64,000 bases of DNA from Seminavis robusta. Lineage: Eukaryota; Bacillariophyta; Bacillariophyceae; Naviculales; Naviculaceae. A program made the position numbers and the translations under genes. The stretch is taken from NCBI GenBank assembly GCA_903772945.1, contig CAICTM010000438.1:1-64000 (forward strand). Reading direction: 5' to 3'. The notes under the pieces are model-generated. The model was given only the letters and a program-made list of their open reading frames with translations, was not told the origin of the DNA and searched no databases. Positions 1 through 11,239 of this stretch are shown in pieces; positions within the stretch are counted from its first letter, which is position 1; the number at the start of each line of letters is the position of its first letter.

Positions 1-3000
1 CAAACCCAGCTTTTTCTGCATAGTTTTGGTTCGACGATTTTTATCGTCCTATACCTACTAAGTCGTAGGACTTTATCCCTATCTGGGGGAAAGATTGCTT
101 CTTTTTGTCGTTTGTGCTTGTCCTCTGAGGAGTTTTGGATATCGTTTCGTCTTTCTGAAGATGTTCGATCTCGGGAACGGAGAGGGAATTCGCTAGGGAA
201 GTCTCTTCGTCTGCAGCCATGAGCTCAGCCATCTCGCTGGCTTCCATCTGTTCTGAAGAACCTGTCGTTGTTGGAGATGTTAAGACTCGACAAACGCATC
301 AAGCGACGACGTTTGTTCGCCCTTGGTTGTACCGTAGTTCAGGGCCGTATTTCTTCCAAGAATAAGGCGCCATCGCATACGGAGTCGGTATTGAAGTTCT
401 TACATGTAAGAAATTTTTCCGTTGGGATGTGTGCCCCCCCGCCGTATGTACGACGATCTTCTGTCCTAGAAGAATGTTACGAACTCTTTTAGAGTTTCTT
501 CTACGATACTGAGAAGTTCTTCTCGGTAACGTGTTGTAAACGTGTCTGAGCTAGGGTTGAGCTTCCTGCTGAAGAACGCGATAGGTTTTCCCTTCTGGAA
601 ATTACTGCCACCTTAGTTGAGTTCACTCGCATACGTGTGGATAACGAATGTGTCTTGAAGTCAGGGGTAGGCGAGCAAGGTTTCTTCTTGATTGCACTAT
701 ATCTTTACTTGCAATACTGGCTAAAGGCTTATCCGTAGCTGATCTGCTTGCCATGTTCATTCGCTGTTTACTGGAATCTGGAGCACAGCGACAGAACGAG
801 CTGAGGAGCCCAGTAGCTCCGGCATGTGATTAGCTGCTAATCTCGACGATTGTCGGTCGAAGTCAGTCTCACAATTTAGTCCAATGAGATCTACGGGAGT
901 TCCTTCCTGTGGCATACAGGAGATTAGAGCGGATGGATCATTGATCGCCTGTCGTTATTTTTTAGGTTATGGTGAGCGATCCCTTCTCGAGTAATCCAGT
1001 AAGACTAAGGTATCAAGTTCTCACTCTTGCGAAGAAGGACTTGGTAGCATTGATCTTAAGTCCAGCTTCTCGAAGCCTTCGGAAAACTTCATCCAACTTG
1101 TCAACGTATCTGCTAGTCGCCGTAGTTAGGAAGGTTAGATCATACAATGTATGCACGGACGTATTCTAGGTGTGCATTAGTGTTCCCATTCTTCTCTTGG
1201 AAGATGTGGACTATTACATAGGCCCATTGGCAACCTCTGGTACTCGTACTTTCCCATGGGAGTACGATGTACAGAGTTGTTTCGAGTGAGGTGACAGCTC
1301 GATTGATAGTATCCCATGTTTTAGGTCTAGACTAGTTGCGTACTTGAATCCATTTAGATTCAAGAGCATGTCCTGTATTTTTGGGTAGGATAAGGCTTCC
1401 GCTTAATCCTTTGTTCAGTTCCCGGAAATCAGAGATGAATGTACAGATCCATCTTTCTTGGGAATGATGAAAAGTTGGTGCCGCCCACTCGGAACGGTTT
1501 ACCTTCTTGAGTACTCCCGCCTCGCAGAGACGTTCAACCTCCATTTTAAGAGTGTTGGTATGAACCCGTGGAATAGGATAAGCCCTTGCATGATAGGGTT
1601 TAGCATCAGGGAGAAGTTCTACTTCGTATAGTCGTCCATCTGCCACTTTCCTAAAGTACCTCGAATAGGTCAAGTACTTCGTCAGTAAGGAATGAAGCTG
1701 TTCCTTCTCTTCCGTGTTCAACTGATCTTGACTTTGGCAAACCTGCCTTAAGTCAGCTTGTTCGTATTTCGCATCAAGAATCTTCTTGAGACGATCTGCA
1801 CTGTCATCACAGCGGTAGGATCAGGAATGAAAAAGTTTTCTTCTTCATTGTGTCGCTGTCTTTCATAGGAATAGATGCGCCGTCCCATTCCACTGACATG
1901 GTAGTGAAATCGAACTTGAAACCTAAGTCAGAGAGAATATCTCGACCTATGATCATGTCATACGCCCCAAGCTCTTGGTGACGTGTAGTCCCACTCGTAT
2001 GATAATTCTATCTTCGTGGATTTCAGGAATCATGAATGCACCCTTGCACTTCGTGCTGTGTTTAATTCTCCTGCAGGGGTAGTTCCATCGTTTGGACGCC
2101 CCAAGATCCTTCATGCGTAATTTCTTAGCATGAAGGTGAGCAATCAAGGTTCCAGATGCTTCGTTATCCAGTAAGCAACGGAGTGTAACGGGTTTTGGTT
2201 TCCCTTTTTCTCGCTTGTTAAATCTAACATAGACGATGGTTTGAGGTCTCTTGTCTTGCGACGTTTACGAGTGGTTGGCCACGACGAGGTTAACGATGCT
2301 AAATAGTCATCAGAGTCTAGTTGAGCAGCTTCTAGGCAGTCATCTAATTTGCGTAGAGTTCATCAGTTGGCAAACAATTCTTGTTTACTAGTTAGTGAGA
2401 TATCTCATCACTTTGGTATGAGAAATCGGAACAGGGTTCCGTTGAGTCATCATCCTGGCCTAATCCTCAGATAGAGATTTCTCCATCCAAGTGATTGAAG
2501 TTGATAGAGGAGTCGTCTCATTGTCAGAGTTTTCTGATTTGCGCTTGGCAACATGGTTGCGAAGTTTGCAAGTGGTTGCACGAGTATCGTCGATCTCGTT
2601 TTGGTCGTCATTGTCGACGAGAGGAAGAATGGGTTTGTCACGCAACTGTTTTTCGAAGTTGCGGAACGCATGCTTTCTTGAGCCATCTTCATGGTGAAGG
2701 AATAGATTGAGGGTAGCTGAAAGCTATTGTGTTTGTTAACAAAATGCACTACGCTAAAAGCTAGTGTAAAGATCTTTCGAGTGTTTTGAGTTTGAGAGAA
2801 TGAAAGTTATGAGAGAGATTAGAAAGCTATGAAAACTAATCAACGAGAGAGATCATCATCAAGGATCGTAGATCTGGTCCCGCGGGAGACTGTGAAGTGT
2901 GATAGAGTAGTTTGGTAGAATCCTACTATCTCAGATCCTAAAACGGAACGCGTGGAAGGTTGTCTAGCCTGGATCTAGTAGCGTGGAAGTACTCCACGCT

Positions 3001-3156
3001 AGCTAAATATCTAGAGCGATGTTTCATCATCAACTAGTATGACTGCGCGGTCATTGAGAACCCTGTCTCAATGAATTCACGAGAGACTCAGTCATGAGTC
3101 AACTCAAACCCTATCTAGGATCGAGTCGCGAATAAGGCTAAGAGCCGTGTATTGCA
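1..3156 (-). mobile_element. Ty3/gypsy-like LTR retrotransposon, 5' LTR, gag and part of pol (broken fossil)
   Basis: The minus strand shows, in order from its 5' LTR (3156 down to 2745), a short gag-like stretch (about 2450-2744), a protease-like zone (about 1900-2220), a reverse-transcriptase N-terminal zone (1332-1721) and an RNase H-type stretch near 545-595 with the typical 'FFSRKLNP' wording. Pol continues off the left edge, so the 3' LTR and target duplication cannot be seen. The gag-protease-RT-RNase H order and RT wording fit Ty3/gypsy. No reading frame spans the element and it carries many breaks, so it is an old, inactive copy. Confidence 0.8.
2745..3156 (-). repeat. LTR (5' LTR of the minus-strand element)
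   Basis: This 412-bp LTR runs on the minus strand from TGCAATACACGG at 3156 to GTAGTGCA at 2745, giving canonical TG...CA ends. It is the inverted counterpart of 3811-4237, with scattered substitutions and small indels between them. It lies directly before the gag-like zone of the minus-strand element, which identifies it as that element's 5' LTR. Confidence 0.85.
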
Positions 3157-4237
3157 GGAAGGAACTTCATAGATTCATTGGATCAATGAACTACCAAGGA
3201 CTGCTCCAAGACAGCAGACGGAGTAACCATCGTTCTGAAACAGACGTAGGTTACCCAGTACCCATGACCGGTTGTCATGGACAGTGAACGTGAGTCCCGC
3301 GTAGAGGTCGAGAAGACTCTCCGGGATGAACATGGACTTCGTCGCAAGTTCACGCGCGTCAATCGTGACAAGACTCACCACATCCGTTTCAAAGCAAACC
3401 GGAAATACATTAAGGAACGTCGAAGTCGCCAACGACTTATCCAGAAAAACACCGATAAGGAGAACACGGCACGTGTCCCTCATCAACACCATGTCAACGA
3501 TACTATGATGATTCATCAGTATCAGAACCATTAGTACGGTCAGCCAACGCACAAGGTCCTTACCACACAGACCGAGTCAATAACAATGGCACTGTACGGC
3601 TCCGACATACTACCGCCAGTAGCGGCACAGTCTACCAGACTTGGAACATAAGGTATTTACACCCATACAAGGCCTGATCCCCTTGTAGGATTGCCATCGT
3701 GCGACGCACATGTCTACATCCAATCTCCGGAGAGTGCCCCGCACTTTAATTCATATGTTCTCCTTGTCCGACTGATGTCGTGCCTTCCGTGACCCTTGTC
3801 AGGGGGCGAATGCAATACACGGCTCTTAGCCTTATTCGCGACTCGATCCTAGATAGGGTTTGAGTTCGACTCATGACGTAGTCATTCGCGAATAGTCATT
3901 GGAGACAGGGTTCTCAATGACCGCTCTAGTCATACTAGGTTGATGATGAAACATCGCTCTAGATATTTAGCCAGCGTGGAGTACTTCCACGCTACTAGAT
4001 AAATGCTAGACGAATCTTCCACGCGTTCCGTTTTTGGATCATGGAGTGAGTAGGATTGCTACCGCAACCTACTCTATCACACTCTACAGTCTCCCGCGGG
4101 AGTTCAGATCTACGATCCTTTGATTGTGGATCTCTCTCGTTGATTAGTTTTCATAGCTTTCTAATCCTCTCATAACTTTCATTCTCTCAAACTCAAAACA
4201 CTCGAAAGATCTTTACACTAGCTTTTAGCGTAGTGCA
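3157..4237 (+). mobile_element. Ty3/gypsy-like element, 3' end of pol plus 3' LTR (broken fossil)
   Basis: A plus-strand fragment: 3277-3670 contains wording typical of the C-terminal tail of gypsy integrases ('NNGTVRLR' and 'IRYLHPYK'), followed by about 140 bp and then the LTR at 3811-4237. Everything 5' of the pol tail is absent here, because the minus-strand copy of the same family begins at 3156. The fragment is broken and old. Either one copy inserted into the other or a rearrangement joined them; no convincing target duplication is visible. Confidence 0.7.
3811..4237 (+). repeat. LTR (3' LTR of the plus-strand fragment)
   Basis: This 427-bp LTR starts TGCAATACACGG at 3811 and ends TAGTGCA at 4237. 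It pairs as an inverted repeat with 2745-3156 across a 654-bp spacer. The five bases on either side of it do not match, so a solo insertion with an intact target duplication is not supported. Confidence 0.85.
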
Positions 4238-4964
4238 CGAGCTACTCAATGCATTGTGCATATCTTTGCAGGATACGTCTCGTCTCACTTTTCGCTTGAC
4301 CTTTTGAACCCAGTAGTCTATCGGCACCCATTTTCCATCGTGAACGTCGACACTTGTTGCCACAGAGATAAAGGCCGCCAGCAAGTCCACTGTCGACGCC
4401 ATGGTAAGGTAAGCTCAAAAGCTGGATGCTCTGGATATGGTGTCCCTCAAGGGTGTCTGGAGGTAGCCTGAACACCGTGCACGTTTTCCTTGACTGCAAG
4501 ACATCCAACACCTTGGTGGCGGCATGAGACTCTTCGCTGTTGACTTGCATCATCCATCACCTCGATCCAACCTAGAGATTACAGTCGAAAACCTGGATTT
4601 GAACGATGGAAAAAATGAGGGATGGCCAACTTTGTGAGGCTAGTTTTATACGTCAGCACTGTGCGCGAACAGTACTCACTATCACAATTCACGTGCAATC
4701 TACATCGGATCAGGTATTTCTGCAGTGATCTGTTTATTACCAATTCGTTTTTTAAAAAATTGCCTTTGACTGGGCTATAAAGATGCTTATGTAGACTTTA
4801 TGGGATGCTCTATGTTGCACCAAATTCAAGTTCTCTCAAAACCATGTCTGAGTAGCTATATAACTTGTGTCACCAATTTTACGGTATATGCTCATAAAAC
4901 TATGTTTGTTGTTGGTATATGTTTTCTATTATCTTTCAATAAATGCACTCTTCACGAAGTAAAA
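4238..4964. other. Intergenic; possible gene remnant abutting the LTR
   Basis: A minus-strand open stretch from 4402 down to the LTR edge reads as a plausible protein start (MASTVDLLAAF...). Another open stretch lies at 4403-4553. They could be the 5' remains of a host gene cut by the LTR insertion, but no family is recognised. The rest (4560-4964) is AT-rich with nothing recognisable. Confidence 0.25.
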
Positions 4965-5164
4965 CTAGTTACCAGCCCGTGGAGGCGTTACGACGTATGC
5001 TCCCTCGCTCTCTGGATCAGAATCTCCAGTTGCTATCCATTGTTTGGCATATCGAACGTAGTCCGGAAATGCTTCACATGAGATAGCCCACGTCTCGAAT
5101 GGAATTCCTTCATCGGAACGGACCACTGTATTACTCTTCTCGTCGAATTCCAAATCAATTCCCC
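4965..5164 (-). other. Probable out-of-frame continuation of the 5165-6298 gene
   Basis: Beginning just after the TAA of the upstream gene, and extending upstream across it without a stop in this frame, is a 60-65 codon stretch. It reads like an ordinary globular C-terminus (IDLEFDEKS, FPDYVRYAKQW, ending TPPRAGN). It has no ATG of its own near the start. A very short intron (about 32 nt) would be atypical, so a one-base shift relative to an ancestral gene, or an assembly error, is the simpler reading. Confidence 0.4.
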
Positions 5165-6298
5165 TTAGACGGGAACGAAAGGTCCGATAGTGTACAAAAC
5201 TTCATTCCATGATGCCTGTGACTTGCGGGCCTCCTTTAGCGTGTCCACGTCGGGAAGTAACTGCAGGCGATTTTCATGCCATCTGACAACCTTATTGATT
5301 ACGTAGTCAACAACGTGATTTGCCATGACATCGTCCCCCTTTAGAAGCGCCAATGGTCTTTCCATCGTGAGGTACCACTTGTTTTGACGCATGAACATTT
5401 CGCACTCGAAGGCTGCTATCTTGACGGGCAAGACTCGAGAGCGGATGAGATCCTCTAACCCGCTTAGGTCATTTGCGTAAGCTCTCGGGGTGTCCACGTC
5501 GGGACCTAGGAATGAGCTCTTGAGCGAGTTGTATTTTGTGAAAAAGATTTCACGAAGACTGCCTTTTTCTTGCTCGCCGTCGAGGAGGAATAATTTTACT
5601 GCCGCAAGTAGGCAACAGGCCGCCGAATCGCCAATGGGGATTGACATGAAAGCGAAACTTGATTCATCGTCGTCGTTCTCGTCTTGATTGTGAAAGCCGA
5701 TTCGAAAAGGCCACGTCGAATCGTTTGCGTCACACACAACCGGAATACCAATTTTCGACGTTGCAAAGTACTTTTTTCGTTTGAATTTCTTCGGATTGCC
5801 AGTCGGGAAGGTTCCGTCGAAACAAGCCACGGCATAATGTGAGTTGCTAATATCAAGAACAGTAAGCGAAGTTGCGTTGGGTCCCAATTCACCAAACGCA
5901 ACCTTCTTGCCACAAACTAGGAAACCTCCTTGTTGGTGGCTGTGAAAGCCGTGTCCGGATATAAAGCGAAGAGTACACACGGGGGCACCTACGATGCAAT
6001 CAATAGATTTCGCGCGCTCCACCACGGCCGCAAAGTACGCTTGGTAGCCCTCGGGTAGCCAAGGAATAGTCTGATTCACAGTTGTCTCAACAATTTTTCT
6101 GACAGTGCCAATTGTAGAATCATTGAGATTAAGGAAGGGTTCGTGCAGAAATAAATTCACTTGGCGGGCTGGAACGCCAAGAACGAAGGGAGACAGAGCT
6201 ATTGCGTAGAATTTCCAAAGATCTTCGTTTCCTTTGTCGGGGCGTTCGCTGTAGATCAGTTGTACCGACACATCGTCTAATGAAGTTGGGAGGGGCAT
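5165..6298 (-). CDS. Hypothetical protein, about 377 aa, unknown family
   Basis: Single-exon reading frame. The chosen start is the ATG at 6298 (MPLPTSLDD); the frame is open a further 33 codons upstream to 6397, but that part is hydrophobic and less protein-like. The product is soluble, with mixed hydrophobic and charged segments, a His-rich centre (HGFHSHQ) and an acidic loop (DENDDDESS). No signal peptide is evident from the chosen start and no catalytic motif is recognised. The frame ends with TAA at 5165-5167, but a convincing protein-like continuation lies immediately downstream in another frame (4965-5164), so the real C-terminus may be longer through a frameshift or an unrecognised splice. 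Function is unknown. Confidence 0.6.
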   Translation of the reverse strand: MPLPTSLDDVSVQLIYSERPDKGNEDLWKFYAIALSPFVLGVPARQVNLFLHEPFLNLNDSTIGTVRKIVETTVNQTIPWLPEGYQAYFAAVVERAKSIDCIVGAPVCTLRFISGHGFHSHQQGGFLVCGKKVAFGELGPNATSLTVLDISNSHYAVACFDGTFPTGNPKKFKRKKYFATSKIGIPVVCDANDSTWPFRIGFHNQDENDDDESSFAFMSIPIGDSAACCLLAAVKLFLLDGEQEKGSLREIFFTKYNSLKSSFLGPDVDTPRAYANDLSGLEDLIRSRVLPVKIAAFECEMFMRQNKWYLTMERPLALLKGDDVMANHVVDYVINKVVRWHENRLQLLPDVDTLKEARKSQASWNEVLYTIGPFVPV

Positions 6299-7609
6299 GT
6301 TCAGGGAATGATAAAAGTAATGGAGGGAGAGAAGAAACAGATAATGGAGTGGAGCTGTTGGGCGTGTTGGAAATTGGTATTTGCGGGAGAAGGACACACG
6401 ATTGAAGGGAGTCTAAAACGGCTGGAAGCAGACGGTTTGTGCTGGATAATAACCCGATCTTTTCCTTTCGCTAATTTAGTTCTATAGACTAGTTCTCCTG
6501 TTCTCCTCCTCCTCACGGATACCCACGTCGACGACATAGGCTGGGTCAACACAAGGATCCACAATCGCAGAAAGAACTGAAGCAAGAGTTCAATGGCATT
6601 GATGCTTGTACGAAGCCCCACATCTTCCAAGTCGAGGCCAGCTTCCAAGTCCACGTCTCCAAGCAAACCTCGGAGGCGGTGGCGTTGCAGCATGAGCAAC
6701 AGCTGCAATCGGAGCGTGCGCCACGGTTGCACATGGGTCGACAGTCCTGGTCACACCCTCCAAGATCCCTTTCTTCGTTGCTCAACAGGAATCCCGGAAG
6801 GGACTTATCCTGGGGGGCTTCTTCTTCATCCTCCTCGTCCAGGTCCTCGTCGAGACATCGAGATATCGAGATACCGGTTCCGGTACGGTCACTACTTGCT
6901 CGTGTGGGAGCCTTGTGGGTCACTCACAGAGCTCTCACAGCATAGCTCACAGCATCTTGTATGCGTTCTTCGAAGCTTTTTTATCTCTTCTTCGTTGTTG
7001 CATAAGATTTAAAAAGCTTGTTCCCTTCAGAGCCTCCTAAAATGTCTTCAGATAGAAAGCCGAGCGCACAAGGAGAACAGGCAGAACCCCAACTTTTTAC
7101 CTCTGCGAAATTTGGCTGGGCATTTATTTCTTGGGTTGGTTTCAGACTTTTCTTCACCAGTGGGACCAGATGCCTCTCATAGTCACCAGTATGCCTGTCA
7201 CCCTGGATGCGAGTGCCCTACCATCTCACCATCTCCAGCAGGGTGTAGGGTGTCAGTGGCTGTGACTTCGGTTGAAAGCGGTGGTCATGATGCCCATTCT
7301 AATAGCGATCCCTCATCACCAACCACCAAGTAGCTCACCCTATAACTAACTCGCCGACGCTGAATGATTGCCGACACAACATTTGTGAAAAAGAAGTCCC
7401 CGGGTTACAAAATCAAAACAGAGCAACTGACTTTATCTGGAGTTGCTCATGCCTCACATAAGTGACTTGCAACAGCGAGCCGCAACCGGAGAAGAAGAGT
7501 AGTATCGAGTCGAATCTCCCAGCAGAAAAACCAGGCTTTGATTCGAGAGACAAACAAGTTAGGAGAATTTCGTTCCCCTCCCTACGAGCAATCACCGCCG
7601 AAACAGAAG
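6299..7609. other. Intergenic
   Basis: Several overlapping open stretches exist on both strands at 6546-7012 (Ser/Arg/Pro-rich one way, Asp/Glu/Cys-rich the other), but none has a clear protein signature. They look like chance frames in GC-rich, low-complexity sequence. The 7300-7609 part is presumably the 5' region of the 7610-11239 gene. Confidence 0.4.
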
Positions 7610-10600
7610 ATGTCGTCCATGTTCCAAAAGAGTCGCTGCCAGTACGGTTATGGTAAGATGATGTGGTGTAATTGTGGGAGGTCTAAAATTTGTGCATCTT
7701 GGAACTGGAATTTGCCTTATCAGCTATGATTGTTGTTTGATTGAGCAGATGATGGCCTTCCGATGGATGATTCTTGTGACGATGACTCGCTTACATTCGA
7801 AGCATTTGTGGAGGAAGAGGAGGAAACTCGCTTTATGAACACTAGCTACGATCCTGCACCCACTAGCCGAAAGCTACGAGCCATGTTGAAAAAACCACCG
7901 CCGGAACCCGATGCATACAGCGTTGCTGAGAGCAAAACTAGCAAGACGTGCTCCATGACGGCGAGCAGCCGCTCCTACTATGAAATCGCGGTGCCCTCCC
8001 GTGAAGCCGCGTATGCTGTCAGTGGATTTCCGGGCTCCAGAGTTGAGGAGCGAACCCTGCAGGTTAGCCGCCGTGTCCAGCAAGATGGCAATGACCACTG
8101 GGAGCCCAGACACACTAGAACTCCTAGTGCGACGCTTGCAGCGTCCCGTCGTGACAGAGCCTATTCCCCTGTACACGATCGACGTGGTGGAGTTGAGCGT
8201 ACCTATTCCAATGCTTCTAGTCGTGCCGGCAGTCGGCGTGGTTCCATTGGAGAAGCTGCCTCGGTGACCAAACCAGATTGGAAGCCGCATTCTCCAAATT
8301 GCTCCTTTCGCGGCTGCAGCGATGAGGAGCGTCTCTCCCCTAACAATTCCTTTAGAGGGCGACGAGAGTCCATGATGGAAACTGCGCCAGTAACCCAACC
8401 AGTCTGGAGAGCTGAGGATGCCTATCATTCACCAAGACCCACAAGAAATGACATGGGCTATGCCGGAAGCTCACCATGGAGGGACACCCGGCCCGTCTTG
8501 TCCCCAAACAACTCTTTCCGTGGAAGACGAGAGTCCGTGACGGAAATAGCTTCTAACACTCACCCTTTTGGGAGGGCGGATGAAGCCTGTTCGCCTCATA
8601 AACCGAGGCGGACTTACCAAGACAACTCCCTGAGAAGCCCAGTGAGGAGCCCCATGAGAAGTGACAACTCTCTGAGGAGCCCAATGAGAGGTGACAACTC
8701 AATGAGGAGCCCAATGAGAGGTCCTAAGCCAGTCATGTCTCCCAACGATTCCTTCAGAGGCCGAGACAGCGAGCACCAGACATTCTTGTCTCCCAGGCGT
8801 CCGCCAATTGGACAAAGAGATGAGCAGCACGTTTTGTCTCCTAGCAATTCATTTAGGGGACGGCGAGGTTCCATGACGGAGACTGCCTCGGTGTCGCAGC
8901 CTGATTTTAATGTTCCCCACTCCAGGCCAGCCTTGTCTCCAAACAACTCCTTCAAGGGGAGAGGAGGGGATCACAGGCCTTCCTGTTCCCCCAATAGTTC
9001 TTTCAGAGGTTTGGGGGACGGACACGCTGCGTTTGAACCGAATGATTCTTTCAGCAGACGTGGTGGAGATGAACGCGTAATGTTTTCACCAAATAATTCA
9101 TTCAGAAGTCGCAACGATGAGCGCCCTGTTGTCACATCGAGTGACTCGTTTCGAGGCCGCAATGAGGAGTTTAAAGCACATTCTCCTCAAAATTCTTTCA
9201 GGAGTTACGGTGGAGACGAACTGCGATCCTGTGGTAGCAGAAGTGGAGAAGATCGCCCAGTACTCTCACGTGGTGACTCCTTCAAGAGAAACCGTCCTTC
9301 GGTATCTTCACAAAACTCATTCCGGCACCGCGAACGCCCCTCGTGCTCTAGAGAGCTATCTTGGAAGCAGGGACGTCCCGGCCTCACGAGAGAAGCTTCT
9401 TTGAAGCACCGCTTCGAGTTTGCTCGGCAGCAATCTTGGAAGAACAATCAGAATGGTCACGGCCGTCCTGGTCACAACAGAACATCGTCCTTCGGAAGCC
9501 AGAACAGTGATGCAATACCTACGGAGCTTGTAGTGTACACAACAGACATCGAAAATCCCAGATATGACGGAGACCCATCATGGGAAAACGACACGGCTCC
9601 TTACGGTCAACGTCAGCATCACCATGGGCATGATCCTTATTACCATGCTCATGGTGTTCACGAACAAACAGGGCAAGACAGGGGTTACCATCAAGGCTCA
9701 CCACGAAGGCCCCTCCCGCGTCGGTCGCAATCCAACGACGTTGGAAGTTACCGTGGACACGGGGAAGATCGCCACCAACCAGGTACAGACAGAGGCTGCG
9801 GTCAAAGACATCTCACTCGTCGGTCGCAGTCGAACGATGTAGGGAGCTACCATGGACACAGAGAAGAAGCAACCGAAAGCAGCCGCTATCCGCGAGAAGG
9901 ACCGCGAAAGCTGCCTGGTCGATCTCGTTCCTACAACAATGCACCAAGAACTACAAGGCGTGAAGGACGTTTGCCGGGGAATTACCGTCAGGAGACCACG
10001 CGGAATCTTCCCGGTCGCTCGCTTTCTAACAACGAGCGAGGATATCGAGGTGAAAGCTATTGTCCGCAAGCTTACGATCAACATGAAGGAAAGCTTCGAA
10101 GTCAACACAACGATTGTCTTCTCGATGGCAAAAGCAACGAGCAGCAGGCCTACGACGATCAAGAGGAGTCGTGGACGAATCGGCCCTGCAGTACTAGTAC
10201 AAGCAGACCTGAATCATCGAATCGCAAACTTCATGGACGCACCAAATCGTCCGACTTGGATGCTCATAGCTTCCATGGATATGACTCCCGCCACTCCAAG
10301 AGTGAATCGTCACACTACAACCGCAAGATGCCACCTAGAGTCGGGAGTGAACTGGTACCTGATCACTTTCACACTTCATGGGCCGGTGGTGACGCTGGAG
10401 AAGATATGAATTGTGCAGATAGAAGTAAATGGTCCGACGGCCCTGAAGTGTCACTGTCAAAGCATACAGCCCCAGTCCAAACCATTTCCTTGTTCAAGCG
10501 AGAATCCGACGTGGAAACAAACTCTCAAGTGAAGAATGATGCGGGATCAGAGCAATTCAAGTCGTTAAGGGCTCCTGATGGTGATGGAGGCGACAGAGAG

Positions 10601-11239
10601 AGGAACGCAGAGAGCAACAAGTCAAAAAACGAGGACAAGTTGTCTATTGCCAAGACAATGTCCTTGTTCAAGCGTTCATCTTCAAGTCGCAAGCTTCCCG
10701 TTCGTTCCACCTCTATCGATTTGGATAGCCGTAGCACTCACAGCTGTCAGAGCCTGCATAGTTTCCATGGATTTGAATCGAAGGACACCAAGAACAAGAT
10801 GCCCCGAAAGACCAAGAGTGACTTGGGGACCGACGCCTTTCACTCGTCGTGGTCAGGACTTGGCCGCAAGAGTTCCCGAAAGGGTCGAAAAAGCAGCCAA
10901 AAATCGACCATGTTGTCCGATGACCAGGAACTGATGGTGGAGATCTTTCCTGGGGTCAAAGCACCACTTCGTCGTGCCCATGAAACCAAGGATGCCATTC
11001 GCAACAGCTTTTACATTCCCGTGTCCTGCCTGGGTTGCTGCAGCCTGGATTTGTACGCCATTGCCGACGTGAGTTACTACATCTGCCCCATCTGTAAAAG
11101 CATCGGGGCGGTCGAGGACGAAGAGTTTCACAATGGCCGTCCGATCGAACGGCATGGACTGGGATTAGGATTTACCCGCGACACCTTGTTTGAAACACAA
11201 TCAGAGCTCATGGGGGCACGTAGTCCCTCTCGAGCATGA
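7610..11239 (+). CDS. Disordered SPNNSFRG-repeat protein with C-terminal zinc-ribbon-like domain
   Basis: Two exons: 7610-7652 (MSSMFQKSRCQYGY) and 7749-11239, joined across a 96-bp GT-AG intron (GTAAGA...TTGAGCAG) that completes an Asp codon. The product is about 1177 aa. After an acidic N-terminus, residues from about 180 to 550 carry more than a dozen degenerate copies of S-P-N-N/D-S-F-R-G, often with RRES-M/V-TET. Then come repeats of RRSQSNDVGSY and FHGxxS, and two TxSLFKR blocks. The last 100 residues are ordered, with CLGCC...CPIC Cys pairs that could bind zinc. It is extremely rich in Ser, Arg, Asn and Asp and is probably phosphorylated. It may be a scaffold or RNA/cytoskeleton-associated protein; function is unknown. 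Confidence 0.75.

Noticed and set aside
2745-4237. Inverted arms considered as terminal inverted repeats of a DNA transposon
   Set aside because: Each arm has LTR-type TG...CA ends, one arm is next to gag/pol wording on the minus strand, and the spacer ends with an integrase-tail wording on the plus strand. No transposase is present.
6546-7012. Overlapping open frames on both strands, one Asp/Glu/Cys-rich, one Ser/Arg/Pro-rich
   Set aside because: Low-complexity composition, no family motif, mutually overlapping, and no preferred frame. Most likely chance.
7874-10162. Long minus-strand and off-frame open stretches inside the repeat protein gene
   Set aside because: They are complements of the Ser/Arg/Asn repeats in the real gene and show the same periodicity; no independent protein signature.
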